Assembly (NCBI RefSeq): GCF_900111685.1 | Contig: NZ_FOHX01000026.1 | Coordinates: 1-64,000 of the forward strand | Reading direction: 5' to 3' | Length of the DNA stretch: 64,000 nt | Source: Nonomuraea wenchangensis | GTDB taxonomy: Bacteria > Actinomycetota > Actinomycetes > Streptosporangiales > Streptosporangiaceae | In this document: in pieces, positions 51,860 to 60,778 of the stretch | Position numbering within the stretch: the first letter of the stretch is position 1 | Layout: each line of letters starts with the position of its first letter | Made by a program: the position numbers and the translations under genes | The notes under the pieces: model-generated | Seen by the model: only the letters and a program-made list of their open reading frames with translations | Databases searched by the model: none | What the model was told of the DNA's origin: nothing

Positions 51860-53022
51860 TGAAGCGCTGGTGGATGCTGGCGCTGGGCGTCAACGCCCAC
51901 GCCGGCGTCACCCTCGGGCTGTTCGGCTTACCGCTGGTCATGCCGGAGATCCAGCGCCACTTCGGGGTGTCGCTGCCGGTGGCCGGCATCATCGCCAACG
52001 CCTCCGCCTTCGGCATCCTCGCCGCCCTCGTCGCGTGGGGCGCGCTGGCCGACCGGCACGGCGAGCGGGTGGTGCTCGGCACCGGCGTGGGCCTGGCGGC
52101 CGTGCTGTTCGGCGCCGCCGCCCTCGTCGAGAGCGCCTGGGCGGTGGCCGCGCTGCTCGCCCTGGCCGGCGCGGCGGGCTCGGCCGCGATGGTCGGCGGC
52201 GGACGGATCGTGCTGCGCTGGTTCCGGCCGCCAGAGCGCGGCGTCGCCATGGGCGTGCGCCAGGTCTCCTTCACGCTGGGCATGGCGGTGGGCGCGTTCA
52301 CGCTCCCGCCGGTCGCGGCGGCGTACGGGCTGCCCGGGGTGCTCCTCGTCTGCGCGGGCGTGAGCCTGCTGGCCGCGGTGCTGGCCGCGATCTTCCTGAC
52401 CGAGCCGCCGCACGAGGTCGCCGGGCAGGGCGCGGCGCCGGTCGGCTCGCCGTACCGGCAGCCGGCGCTCTGGCGGGTGCACGCCACGAGCGCGCTGCAC
52501 GTGGTGCCCCAGATCGTGGTCAGCACGTACGGCGTCACCTGCCTGGTCGAGCTCTACGGCTGGGACACGGTGTCGGCCGGCCGGCTGTTCGGCGTGGCGG
52601 CGATCGGCGGGGCCGCGGTGCGCGTCGCGGCCGGTCGCTGGTCGGACCGGGTCGGGCTGCGCATGCGGCCCCTGCTGCTGATCACCTTCGCCAACCTCGT
52701 CGTGCTGCTCCTGCTGGTCGCCGCCACGCTCACCCGCACCTGGCCGGGCACCGTCATGCTGGCGCTGGCCGCCGTGATGACCGTGGCCGGCAACGGGCTC
52801 GCCTACCTCGCGGCGGGCGAGCTCGCCGGACCGGCCTGGGCGGGGCGGGTGCTCGGCACCCACAACACCGTCCAGAACACCGTCTCCCTGGCCGCCACGC
52901 CGCTCGCCGGCGTGCTCATGGAGAGCGCCGGGTTCTGGGCGGGCTTCGCCGCGGGGCTGGCGTGCACGCTGCTGTCGGTGCCGGTCGTGCCATGGAGGGG
53001 TGAGCGGGCCGGGCGAGGATGA
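51859..53022 (+). CDS. MFS transporter (12 TM)
   Basis: 387 residues with 12 helices. Loop motif WGALADRHGERVVL and the second-half AGRWSDRVGLRMRP are MFS signatures, in the group of oxalate/formate-antiporter-like or YfnB-like porters. ATG shares the last A of the thioesterase stop. It is convergent with the GH13 gene at 3 bp, leaving no room for a terminator. Confidence 0.88.
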   Translation: MKRWWMLALGVNAHAGVTLGLFGLPLVMPEIQRHFGVSLPVAGIIANASAFGILAALVAWGALADRHGERVVLGTGVGLAAVLFGAAALVESAWAVAALLALAGAAGSAAMVGGGRIVLRWFRPPERGVAMGVRQVSFTLGMAVGAFTLPPVAAAYGLPGVLLVCAGVSLLAAVLAAIFLTEPPHEVAGQGAAPVGSPYRQPALWRVHATSALHVVPQIVVSTYGVTCLVELYGWDTVSAGRLFGVAAIGGAAVRVAAGRWSDRVGLRMRPLLLITFANLVVLLLLVAATLTRTWPGTVMLALAAVMTVAGNGLAYLAAGELAGPAWAGRVLGTHNTVQNTVSLAATPLAGVLMESAGFWAGFAAGLACTLLSVPVVPWRGERAGRG

Positions 53023-53025
53023 GGG

Positions 53026-54534
<1,509 letters not shown>

Positions 54535-54551
54535 GACGGCTCTCTGCCCAG

Positions 54552-54932
54552 TCAGGCGGGAGCATTCACCAAGCTGTGGGCGGCGTAGACCAGATAGTCC
54601 CAGAGCCGGGTCTCCTGCTCCTCCGGCAGGTCGAGCGAGTCGACGGCGTCCCGCATGTGCCGCAGCCAGGCGTCCCGCTCGGGCTCGCCGATCACGAACG
54701 GCATGTGCCGCATCCGCAGCCGGGGGTGCCCGCGCTGCTCGCTGTAGGTCTTGGGGCCGCCCCAGTATTGGACGAGGAAGCCCCGCAGCCGCTCCTCGGC
54801 GCCCGTCAGGTCGGGCTCCGGGTAGAGCGGCCGCAGGACCGGGTCGTCGGCGACCCCCTCGTAGAAACGGTGGACGAGGCGCCGGAAGGTCTCCTCGCCG
54901 CCTACGGCATCGTAGAAGGAGGTCTCAGTCAC
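54552..54932 (-). CDS. glbO: truncated haemoglobin, group II (GlbO-type)
   Basis: 126 residues from GTG at 54932. Group II features: FYEGVADDPVLRPLYPEPDLTGAEERLRGFL, a Trp-Gly-Gly segment (YWGGPKTYSEQRGHPRLR) and the proximal His in RMRHMPF; Trp at AWLRHM fits position G8. It binds oxygen or handles NO and peroxide. The order mscS, globin, glucosidase on one strand is tight, so they may share a transcript. Confidence 0.92.
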   Translation of the reverse strand: MTETSFYDAVGGEETFRRLVHRFYEGVADDPVLRPLYPEPDLTGAEERLRGFLVQYWGGPKTYSEQRGHPRLRMRHMPFVIGEPERDAWLRHMRDAVDSLDLPEEQETRLWDYLVYAAHSLVNAPA

Positions 54933-54941
54933 AGCATTAGC

Positions 54942-55937
54942 TTAGGCAATCGCGACCATGGGAATGCCCGCGGTGTCCATGGCCGTCTTGACCCGGAGCC
55001 GGAGCTCCCGCGCCACCTCGGCCTGCGCGGACGGCAGGGTCTTGACCGTGACGCGGAACACCATGGAGCTGTTGGAGAGCTGCTCCACGCCGTAGACCTG
55101 GGGCTGCTCGACGATCTTGCTCTCGCGCAGCTCGGAATCGGCCCACATCTCCTCGGCGGTGTGCTCCAGCAGCACCTTCACGGCGACGATGTCGGCGTCG
55201 TAGGCGACCGGGACGTCCACGAAGGCGCGCGACCAGCCCTGCGACTCGTTGCCGACGCGGGTGATCGTGCCGTTGCGTACGTACCAGACGCGGCCGTCGG
55301 AGTCGCGCAGGCGGGTCACCCGCAGCGTCACGGCCTCGACCGTGCCGACGGCGGCGCCCGCGTCGATCACGTCGCCGACGCCGTACTGGTCCTCCATCAG
55401 CATGAACAGGCCCGCGATGAAGTCCTTCACCAGCTCCTGGGCGCCGAAGCCGATGGCCACGCCGAGGATGCCGACGCTGGTCAGCACGGGCGCGATGGGG
55501 ATGGTCAGCCGGTCGAGCACGGTCAGCACGGCGGTGCCCAGGATGACGATCGAGGCGATGTACCTCAGCACCGAGCCCATGGTCTCGGCCCGCTGCTTGC
55601 GCCGCTCGTGCAGCAGCACGTCGAGGCCGTCGGGAGCCGCGCCCTTGCGGAACCTGCTGGTGATCGAGCCGCCCGCGGCCGCCCGGTTGACCACCCGGGT
55701 GATCACCCGATGGGCGATGTTGCGGATCACGAACGCGAACACCACGATCAGCACGATCGTGATGGCGGTCGCCACCAGCGGCGCCCAGGGCGCGTTGTCG
55801 AACACGCCCGCCAGCGTAGAGCAGAGCACCGTGTCGTTCTGGCAGACCGTGCTCACTCCGTGCGTGAGCTCGTCCAGGTCGGGCAGGACCGTGGACGTTG
55901 ACGAGGGCTGTGGCGACGGCGTCACCAGCAGTAGCAC
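54942..55937 (-). CDS. small-conductance mechanosensitive channel (MscS)
   Basis: 331 residues from GTG at 55937. TM helices at about 50-75 (PLVATAITIVLIVVFAFVI), 125-145 (YIASIVILGTAVLTVLDRL) and the pore helix 150-185 (TSVGILGVAIGFGAQELVKDFIAGLFMLMEDQYGVGDVI) are the canonical MscS core, followed by the beta and alpha-beta domains. An N-terminal Pro/Ser/Thr stretch before TM1 is unusual. It protects against hypo-osmotic shock. Confidence 0.93.
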   Translation of the reverse strand: MLLLVTPSPQPSSTSTVLPDLDELTHGVSTVCQNDTVLCSTLAGVFDNAPWAPLVATAITIVLIVVFAFVIRNIAHRVITRVVNRAAAGGSITSRFRKGAAPDGLDVLLHERRKQRAETMGSVLRYIASIVILGTAVLTVLDRLTIPIAPVLTSVGILGVAIGFGAQELVKDFIAGLFMLMEDQYGVGDVIDAGAAVGTVEAVTLRVTRLRDSDGRVWYVRNGTITRVGNESQGWSRAFVDVPVAYDADIVAVKVLLEHTAEEMWADSELRESKIVEQPQVYGVEQLSNSSMVFRVTVKTLPSAQAEVARELRLRVKTAMDTAGIPMVAIA

Positions 55938-55982
55938 TGGGTGGATCCCCCTCCGGAAGCGGTTCGATCGGCTTGGATCGAT

Positions 55983-56000
55983 TTGATCTAGTTGATCTAG
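55983..56000. repeat. tandem direct repeat TTGATCTAG x2 upstream of mscS
   Basis: Two exact 9-bp copies lie back to back. GATC recurs about every 10 bp across 55963-56008, giving roughly one copy per helical turn. It could be an operator array or promoter element for the mscS operon. Confidence 0.5.
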
Positions 56001-56066
56001 TTCGGATCCAAAATACCGCCGACCGAACCGCCCGCCGTCACATCACGCCGGGGAAGACGGGGACGC

Positions 56067-56336
56067 GGGCTCTCTGGGCCGCGGAGGGAGAGAGCCCACG
56101 CTCCGATGACGGACGGCTCGGAACGGGACACGCACCCGGAAGCATGTCCAGCGCCGGTTCCGGGAGGGATCCCCCGAACACCCGCCCCGGTGGGACGGGT
56201 GGCTTGGCCGCGCGCACGGGTGCGAGCCGTGCGCGCGAGATCTTCCGCCCTGTGAGAGGGCGGGAACCGGCGGAGTGACCAGGGCGCCGTCGATCGGAGC
56301 CCTCCGCACCGGTCACCCCGCCGGCTCCGAGGAGCC
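56067..56336. other. hairpin-rich gene-free interval (possible structured RNA or terminators)
   Basis: Part of the 453-bp gap 55938-56390. Consecutive perfect stems: 56067-56075/56089-56097 (9 bp), 56209-56219/56227-56237 (11 bp), 56245-56251/56257-56263 (7 bp), 56323-56328/56331-56336 (6 bp). A long stem 56267-56280/56311-56324 has one mismatch in 14 and competes with the last hairpin. It encloses a further small hairpin. I see no credible ORF. Confidence 0.5.
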
Positions 56337-56390
56337 GCCGTGGCCGCGGTGAGCCGTGATGGCCGCGTTCCATCCGGATCACCGCCGTCA

Positions 56391-56675
56391 TCACTCGCCC
56401 ACGGCGGCGAGCACTCGGGCGACCTTCGTCGCCGCACCGGCCGGGTCGTCCGCCGTGTGCATCCGCTCGCCCCAGGACCAGCAGTACCACCAGTCCGGCA
56501 TGTCGGATACGGTGGCCGACCGGCAGGTCACGTTCTCGGTCAGGCTCGTCGCCTTCGGGTTGATCACCCGTACGAACTGCCGGCCGCCCTGGGTCCGGAT
56601 CACTCGGGCGAGCAACCCGCGGGCGCCGAGCTCCTTGACCAGACGCTCAAGCCGCTCGTAGTCGTCGTCCCCCAC
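56391..56675 (-). CDS. small hypothetical protein, Trp-rich
   Basis: 94 residues from GTG at 56675 with AGGGAGG upstream. It has a helical N-terminus (DYERLERLVKELGARGLLARVI), a basic strand (GGRQFVRVINP) and a conserved-looking CRSATVSDMPDWWYCWSWGERM, then a helical tail. I recognise no domain with known function. Similar small proteins are common beside HTH-TPR regulators in Streptosporangiales, as here. Confidence 0.65.
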   Translation of the reverse strand: MGDDDYERLERLVKELGARGLLARVIRTQGGRQFVRVINPKATSLTENVTCRSATVSDMPDWWYCWSWGERMHTADDPAGAATKVARVLAAVGE

Positions 56676-56861
56676 CGTTCGTCCTCCCTAGGAATCGCTG
56701 CTGGTGGGCCAAAGATGGCTCAAGTCGGCGGCGGGCGCAACGAGCCGAACGCGGCTACGGGGAGTTGCTTCTCCCTCATGGGATGTAAGAAACAGCACCA
56801 GGGAGGACGATCCTTAACCGTAGTCTTGTCGCGGAGCGTTTCCATCCAGTCTCCGTTGCTT

Positions 56862-56910
56862 CATAGTCATGGGTAGGCGCGCTGCGACTTGATGACTATG
56901 ATCAGTCATC
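56862..56910. promoter_or_regulatory. three AGTCAT half-sites upstream of the HTH-TPR gene
   Basis: CATAGTCAT (56862-56870) is inverted to ATGACTATG (56892-56900), a perfect 9-bp pair with a 21-bp spacer. GATGACT-ATGATC-AGTCATC (56891-56910) is a second perfect inverted repeat with 7-bp arms. They overlap the probable promoter 40-90 bp before the gene. An operator is inferred. Confidence 0.5.
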
Positions 56911-56949
56911 AGTTGCGGACCGGTCGAGACTTGCGTGAGAGGGGCCGGG

Positions 56950-58500
56950 ATGTCCGGCAGGCAGCACAGGGAGACGGAGATCGCGCGGCGCATCCGGGCC
57001 AAGGGCCTGGCCGCGGGGCGCACGTCCGCCCAGATCGCCGACGAGATCCACGAAGCATGCGCGTCGCAGTTCAGCACGAGCCGGATCAAGGCGCACCGCC
57101 TGGCACACGGCATCGCGCTGGCCGACGTGATCGAGCAGGTCAGGGCTCTGTTCGATCGAGATCAGAAACCAGCGCCGGGCATCGGCGAGACGCTGCTGTC
57201 CGCGTACGAGAGCGGACTCAAACGTCCCGGGCCCGAATACCTCCACTACCTCTGCACGGTCTACCGCGTCGAGCCCTCCTCGCTCGGGTTCGACGCGCCG
57301 TGCATCTGCGGGCACGGCCACCGCGTGCTCGGCCCCGGGGGAGGCGAGCCCATCCCCCGGCCGCTGACACTGGCCGAGCGCGATCTGGTGCTCCATCCGA
57401 TGGTGATCGACCCGGAGACCGAGGAGGACGAGAACATCCTCCGCCGCACGCTCTTAAACCTGCTCAACACCGACACGGACCTCTCGGAGCAGCTCGACGG
57501 CCCGGTGCTCGGCGCGTGCGAGGGCATCAGGCGCCGCATGGACGAGACGCTCGTGTCGGCCACCGTCTCCGCCCAGATGCTCGACCAGTGGGAGGAGGCG
57601 ACGGTCAGTTTCGGCCGCCAATACACCACGACGGCCCCGCTGCGGCTGCTGTGCGACGTGCTGCTGGAGCTGAGCGCGGTGCGCACGGCGATGTCCCGCC
57701 GCCAGCCCATCGACCTGACGGAGCGGTTGTGCCGGATGGCCGCCCAGCTCTCCGGGCTGAGCGGCATGATCCTCATCAACCTCGGCGACCACCGCCTGGC
57801 CCGCGCGTTCTTCCGCACCGGGCGGGTGGCGGCCGACGAGACCGGCGACCGCGCGCTGCGGGCCTGGATCTGCGCCCGCGAGTCCCTCGTCCCCCTCTAC
57901 TTCGGCGACGCCCGCGAGGCCCTCCACCTCGCGAAGAAGAGCCGCGACCTGGCCGGCAACACCCCGTGCGTGGCCCAGGCCATGGCCCCGGTCGTCGAGG
58001 CCAGGGCGCTCGCCATGATGTCGGGCATCGACAGCAAGAAGGAGATCGTCGACCAGGCCAAGCGGGCGCTCGCGCGGGCCAGGAACGCCTTCACCCACAT
58101 GCAGGAGGGGGACAAGGAGGACCTCGCCTTCGGCTACACCGAGAAGCAGCTCTACTTCTACCAAGGCGACGTGCTCACCAAGCTCGGCCAGACGCTGGAG
58201 GCCGAGGTGGTGCTCGACCAGGCGCTCAGCGCCTACGAGGACCACATACTCGACCAGACGCTGATCCGGCTGGACCAGGCGCAGTGCCGGCTGATCGACG
58301 GCGACGTCGCCGAGGCGGTGTCCGTCGCGACCAAGGCGCTCCACCTGGTGGGCAACGAATATCTGACCGACTTCATCGTGCGCCCGGCCACGGCGCTGGA
58401 GCAGGCGATCGTGGCCCAGGACCCGCACGCCCCCGGGCTGGAGGAGTTCAGGGCCGCGCTGCGGCGTCCGAGGGCGAAGCTGAAAGGGGGCGGTGCGTGA
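56950..58500 (+). CDS. HTH transcriptional regulator with TPR-like C-terminal domain
   Basis: 516 residues from ATG at 56950 (a GTG at 56935 is possible). N-terminal region (1-105) contains XRE-like pieces: RRIRAKGLAAGRTSAQIADEI, RIKAHRLAHGIALADVIEQV and GIGETLLSAYESGLKRPGPEYLHYLCTVYRVEPSSLGF. The rest is alpha-helical repeats (about 155-500) resembling TPRs that sense peptides or bind partner proteins. Such proteins regulate development or secondary metabolism in actinomycetes. Its stop overlaps the GNAT start (GTGA). Confidence 0.8.
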   Translation: MSGRQHRETEIARRIRAKGLAAGRTSAQIADEIHEACASQFSTSRIKAHRLAHGIALADVIEQVRALFDRDQKPAPGIGETLLSAYESGLKRPGPEYLHYLCTVYRVEPSSLGFDAPCICGHGHRVLGPGGGEPIPRPLTLAERDLVLHPMVIDPETEEDENILRRTLLNLLNTDTDLSEQLDGPVLGACEGIRRRMDETLVSATVSAQMLDQWEEATVSFGRQYTTTAPLRLLCDVLLELSAVRTAMSRRQPIDLTERLCRMAAQLSGLSGMILINLGDHRLARAFFRTGRVAADETGDRALRAWICARESLVPLYFGDAREALHLAKKSRDLAGNTPCVAQAMAPVVEARALAMMSGIDSKKEIVDQAKRALARARNAFTHMQEGDKEDLAFGYTEKQLYFYQGDVLTKLGQTLEAEVVLDQALSAYEDHILDQTLIRLDQAQCRLIDGDVAEAVSVATKALHLVGNEYLTDFIVRPATALEQAIVAQDPHAPGLEEFRAALRRPRAKLKGGGA

Positions 58501-59000
58501 AGCTGACGATTCGGCGCTATCGCTGGTCCGATCTCGACACCATTCTCGCGCTCCACCAGATCTGCCTCGCCCAGGTGGGCCTGTTCCCCGGCGACGGCGT
58601 CTACTACGACGACGACTTCCCCCGCATCCAGGAGCTCTACCTGGCCTGCGGAGGTGACTTCCTCGTCGGGGAGACCGGCGGGCGGGTCATCGCGATGGGC
58701 GGGCTGAGACCCGTCGACACCGGCACGGCCGAGGTCTGCCGGTTGCGCGTCCATCCCGAGTTCCAGCGGCGCGGCTTCGGCGCGGCCATGCTGCGCGCGC
58801 TCGAACAGCGCGCGGCGGAGCTCGGGTTCCGCCGCGTCCGAGGAGACACCACGCTCAACCAGGGCGCGGCGCTGTCCCTCTACCGGCGTCAGGGTTGGCA
58901 AGAGCTGTCCAGGGAACGCGTGGGCGACCTGACCGTCGTCTACGGCGAGAAACGCCTGGAGCCTCCCGCGGTCCTCGACGCGGCGTCCGGCGCGCTCTAG
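58497..59000 (+). CDS. GNAT-family N-acetyltransferase
   Basis: 167 residues from GTG at 58497, which overlaps the HTH-TPR stop by 4 bp. Acetyl-CoA loop RVHPEFQRRGFGAAML and the C-terminal NQGAALSLYRRQGWQELSRER are typical. The tight coupling with the regulator suggests they act on the same process. The acceptor is unknown. Confidence 0.88.
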   Translation: MKLTIRRYRWSDLDTILALHQICLAQVGLFPGDGVYYDDDFPRIQELYLACGGDFLVGETGGRVIAMGGLRPVDTGTAEVCRLRVHPEFQRRGFGAAMLRALEQRAAELGFRRVRGDTTLNQGAALSLYRRQGWQELSRERVGDLTVVYGEKRLEPPAVLDAASGAL

Positions 59001-59278
59001 CGCGGCCCGGTCGCGTTTCCCCCTCCTGAGGCCATCCCCCTCCGGCCTCGTCCGGCGTGACCGCTCCGCCGATCCTCCCGAATTTTCGCCTTGTTGCGGA
59101 CAGGACCCCGCCATTTCCGTGAAACGGGATAAGTGAGGAGATGAGGCGACCTCCGGTGCGGGCGAGGTAGGGATGTACGAACCCGCGGGTGAGTGTCTTC
59201 ACTCCAAGTGGTAGAGGAACCTGCCTGGCTCGCTGCCTGTACATCTGTGGCTGCAAATAGTAGTGAGATGCTTCTGAC
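59001..59278. other. gene-free interval with two possible very short leader ORFs
   Basis: No gene is evident. A 9-codon ORF (ATG near 59140, MRRPPVRAR) and a 13-codon ORF (ATG near 59173, MYEPAGECLHSKW) each follow an AGGAG- or GAGGTAGGG-like SD. A small hairpin GAGTG-TCTT-CACTC is at 59190-59203, inside the second. Their significance is uncertain. Confidence 0.3.
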
Positions 59279-60574
59279 ATGGCAGGCGTGCCCGCTCCCC
59301 GACCCCTCCTGGGAGCCGTGCTTCTGTTGTTCGTCAGCGCCGCTTGGGGGTCGGCGTTCCCGCTGATGAAGGACCTCATCCATCGGTTACCGGTCGAGGA
59401 CCTCCTCGCCGAGCGCTATCTGCTCGCTGCGCTGACGCTCCTCCTGATCCGGCCGCGCTGCCTTCGGGGGCTGCCGCGCGAGACGTGGATCAACGGAGTG
59501 ATCCTGGGCATCATGTTCGGCGTCGGGCAGACCGCGCAGGCCGTGGCGCTGCACGGGCTGCCGTCGGCGGTGTCGGGGTTCGCCGTGGGGTGCAGCGTGG
59601 TGATCACGCCCATCCTGGCGCTCCTGATCCACAAGGCCCGGGTGCAGACCCGCATCTGGTACGGAGTCGTCTTCGCGCTCGCCGGGATGACCGCGTTCAC
59701 GCTGATGCGCGGGGTCGAGGAGCACGAGATCTCGCTGATCGCACTCGCGGCCACCCTCGCCGCGGCGGCGCTCTACTCCGGCCACACGCTCATGCTCGGG
59801 CAGATCTCCAAGCATCGGGTCTTCCAGCCGTACGCGCTGACCGCGATCCAGCTCGCCACCATCGGGCTGACCACGGGCGTCGCCGGCGCCAGGGACGGCA
59901 TCACGCTCCCGTCGAGCGGGCCCGACTGGCTGCTGCTGGCGCACCTGTCGGTGGTGTCGTGCGCGCTGGGGTTCCTCGCCCGCTCGTACGGCCAGGCGCA
60001 CGTGCCGGCCATCCCGAGCGCCGTCCTCATGTCGTCGCAGCCCGTCTTCGTCGCCCTCATCGCGGTGATCTGGTTCCACGAGCAGGTCGGCTGGAGCATG
60101 GTGGTGGGCGGCGGGCTCATGGCGGCCGCGATGCTGCTCGCCGTCCCCGCGCGCGCCACAGCGGACAAGCGGGCCGACGCGCCGGAGCGGGCCGACGCGC
60201 CGGACAAGCGGCGTGGGCCGGGCCGCCGCGAGCTGCTCGACCTGTCCCGCAGGGCCGCGAGGGTGCTGAGCGACCTCCGCGTCAAGCGCGATGAGTCACC
60301 GCCCCCCTGTGCCGGGCCGACGCCGATCATCGCCAAGAGCGCCTGCGTGGACACCGCCTCCTGCCCCTGGCACACCCGGTCGCTCAAGGGCGGTGGCGAG
60401 CCCAGCCTCGAACGCCTCATCGAGCGCGCCACCCTCATCGTGCGCGCCAGGAGCCTCCCCGGCCCCGGCTGCTGCCGATCGGTCACGCTGCTGGGCCGCT
60501 GCCTGTGCGAGCTGATGGAAGAATCCGAACGCAGGCGCATGGAGTCGAGTCCCCGGTGGTTCGGCACCAAATAG
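59279..60574 (+). CDS. EamA/DMT transporter with extended Cys-rich C-terminus
   Basis: 431 residues; usual EamA proteins have about 300. Ten helices occupy about 10-295 (VLLLFVSAAWGSAFPLMKDLIHRL and the second-half HVPAIPSAVLMSSQPVFVALIAVIWFHEQVG). A charged repeat (RADAPERADAPDKRR) follows, then a cytosolic tail of about 130 residues with seven or more Cys (PPPCAGP, SACVDTASCPWH, GPGCCRSV, RCLCELMEE), a possible metal- or redox-binding segment. Export of metabolites is the family role. Confidence 0.85.
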   Translation: MAGVPAPRPLLGAVLLLFVSAAWGSAFPLMKDLIHRLPVEDLLAERYLLAALTLLLIRPRCLRGLPRETWINGVILGIMFGVGQTAQAVALHGLPSAVSGFAVGCSVVITPILALLIHKARVQTRIWYGVVFALAGMTAFTLMRGVEEHEISLIALAATLAAAALYSGHTLMLGQISKHRVFQPYALTAIQLATIGLTTGVAGARDGITLPSSGPDWLLLAHLSVVSCALGFLARSYGQAHVPAIPSAVLMSSQPVFVALIAVIWFHEQVGWSMVVGGGLMAAAMLLAVPARATADKRADAPERADAPDKRRGPGRRELLDLSRRAARVLSDLRVKRDESPPPCAGPTPIIAKSACVDTASCPWHTRSLKGGGEPSLERLIERATLIVRARSLPGPGCCRSVTLLGRCLCELMEESERRRMESSPRWFGTK

Positions 60575-60652
60575 GTTAGAGAAACCAGTCAAAAGGCAAC
60601 TACTTCTTATCCCCGCCCCTCCGGCTTATTCACCGCGAACCTTGATATTCGT

Positions 60653-60682
60653 GGGGTTGCCCTACTGATAGGGCATCACCCC
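60653..60682 (+). promoter_or_regulatory. hairpin in the 5' region of the small-peptide gene
   Basis: TGCCCTA-CTGA-TAGGGCA (60658-60664/60669-60675) is a perfect 7-bp hairpin, extended by GGGG (60653-60656) pairing with CCCC (60679-60682). It ends about 9 bp before the SD of the peptide gene and could control its translation, or be a promoter palindrome. Confidence 0.4.
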
Positions 60683-60703
60683 CCGCGAGTGGAGAGGCAC
60701 GTC

Positions 60704-60778
60704 ATGAAACGCATCGTCGTCCGCAAGCCTGGACCCGTGAGGCTGGCCGGGACCTCCAGCGTCATCCACAAGGGGTGA
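60704..60778 (+). CDS. 24-residue basic peptide, translationally coupled to a TPR protein
   Basis: ATG at 60704 has GGAGAGG 6 nt upstream (60691-60697). The peptide begins MKRIVVRKPG and ends SSVIHKG, with six Lys/Arg in the first 13 residues and no Cys. Its TGA overlaps the GTG start of the next gene (GTGA, 60775-60778). It has no signal peptide or known motif. It could be a RiPP-like precursor, a leader peptide or a peptide partner of the TPR protein. Coupling and SD support translation; the function is unknown. Confidence 0.6.
   Translation: MKRIVVRKPGPVRLAGTSSVIHKG

Noticed and set aside
55997..56437. Minus-strand ORF of 146 codons
   Set aside because: Low complexity Arg/Pro/Ser, no SD, overlaps the small gene and the hairpin array.
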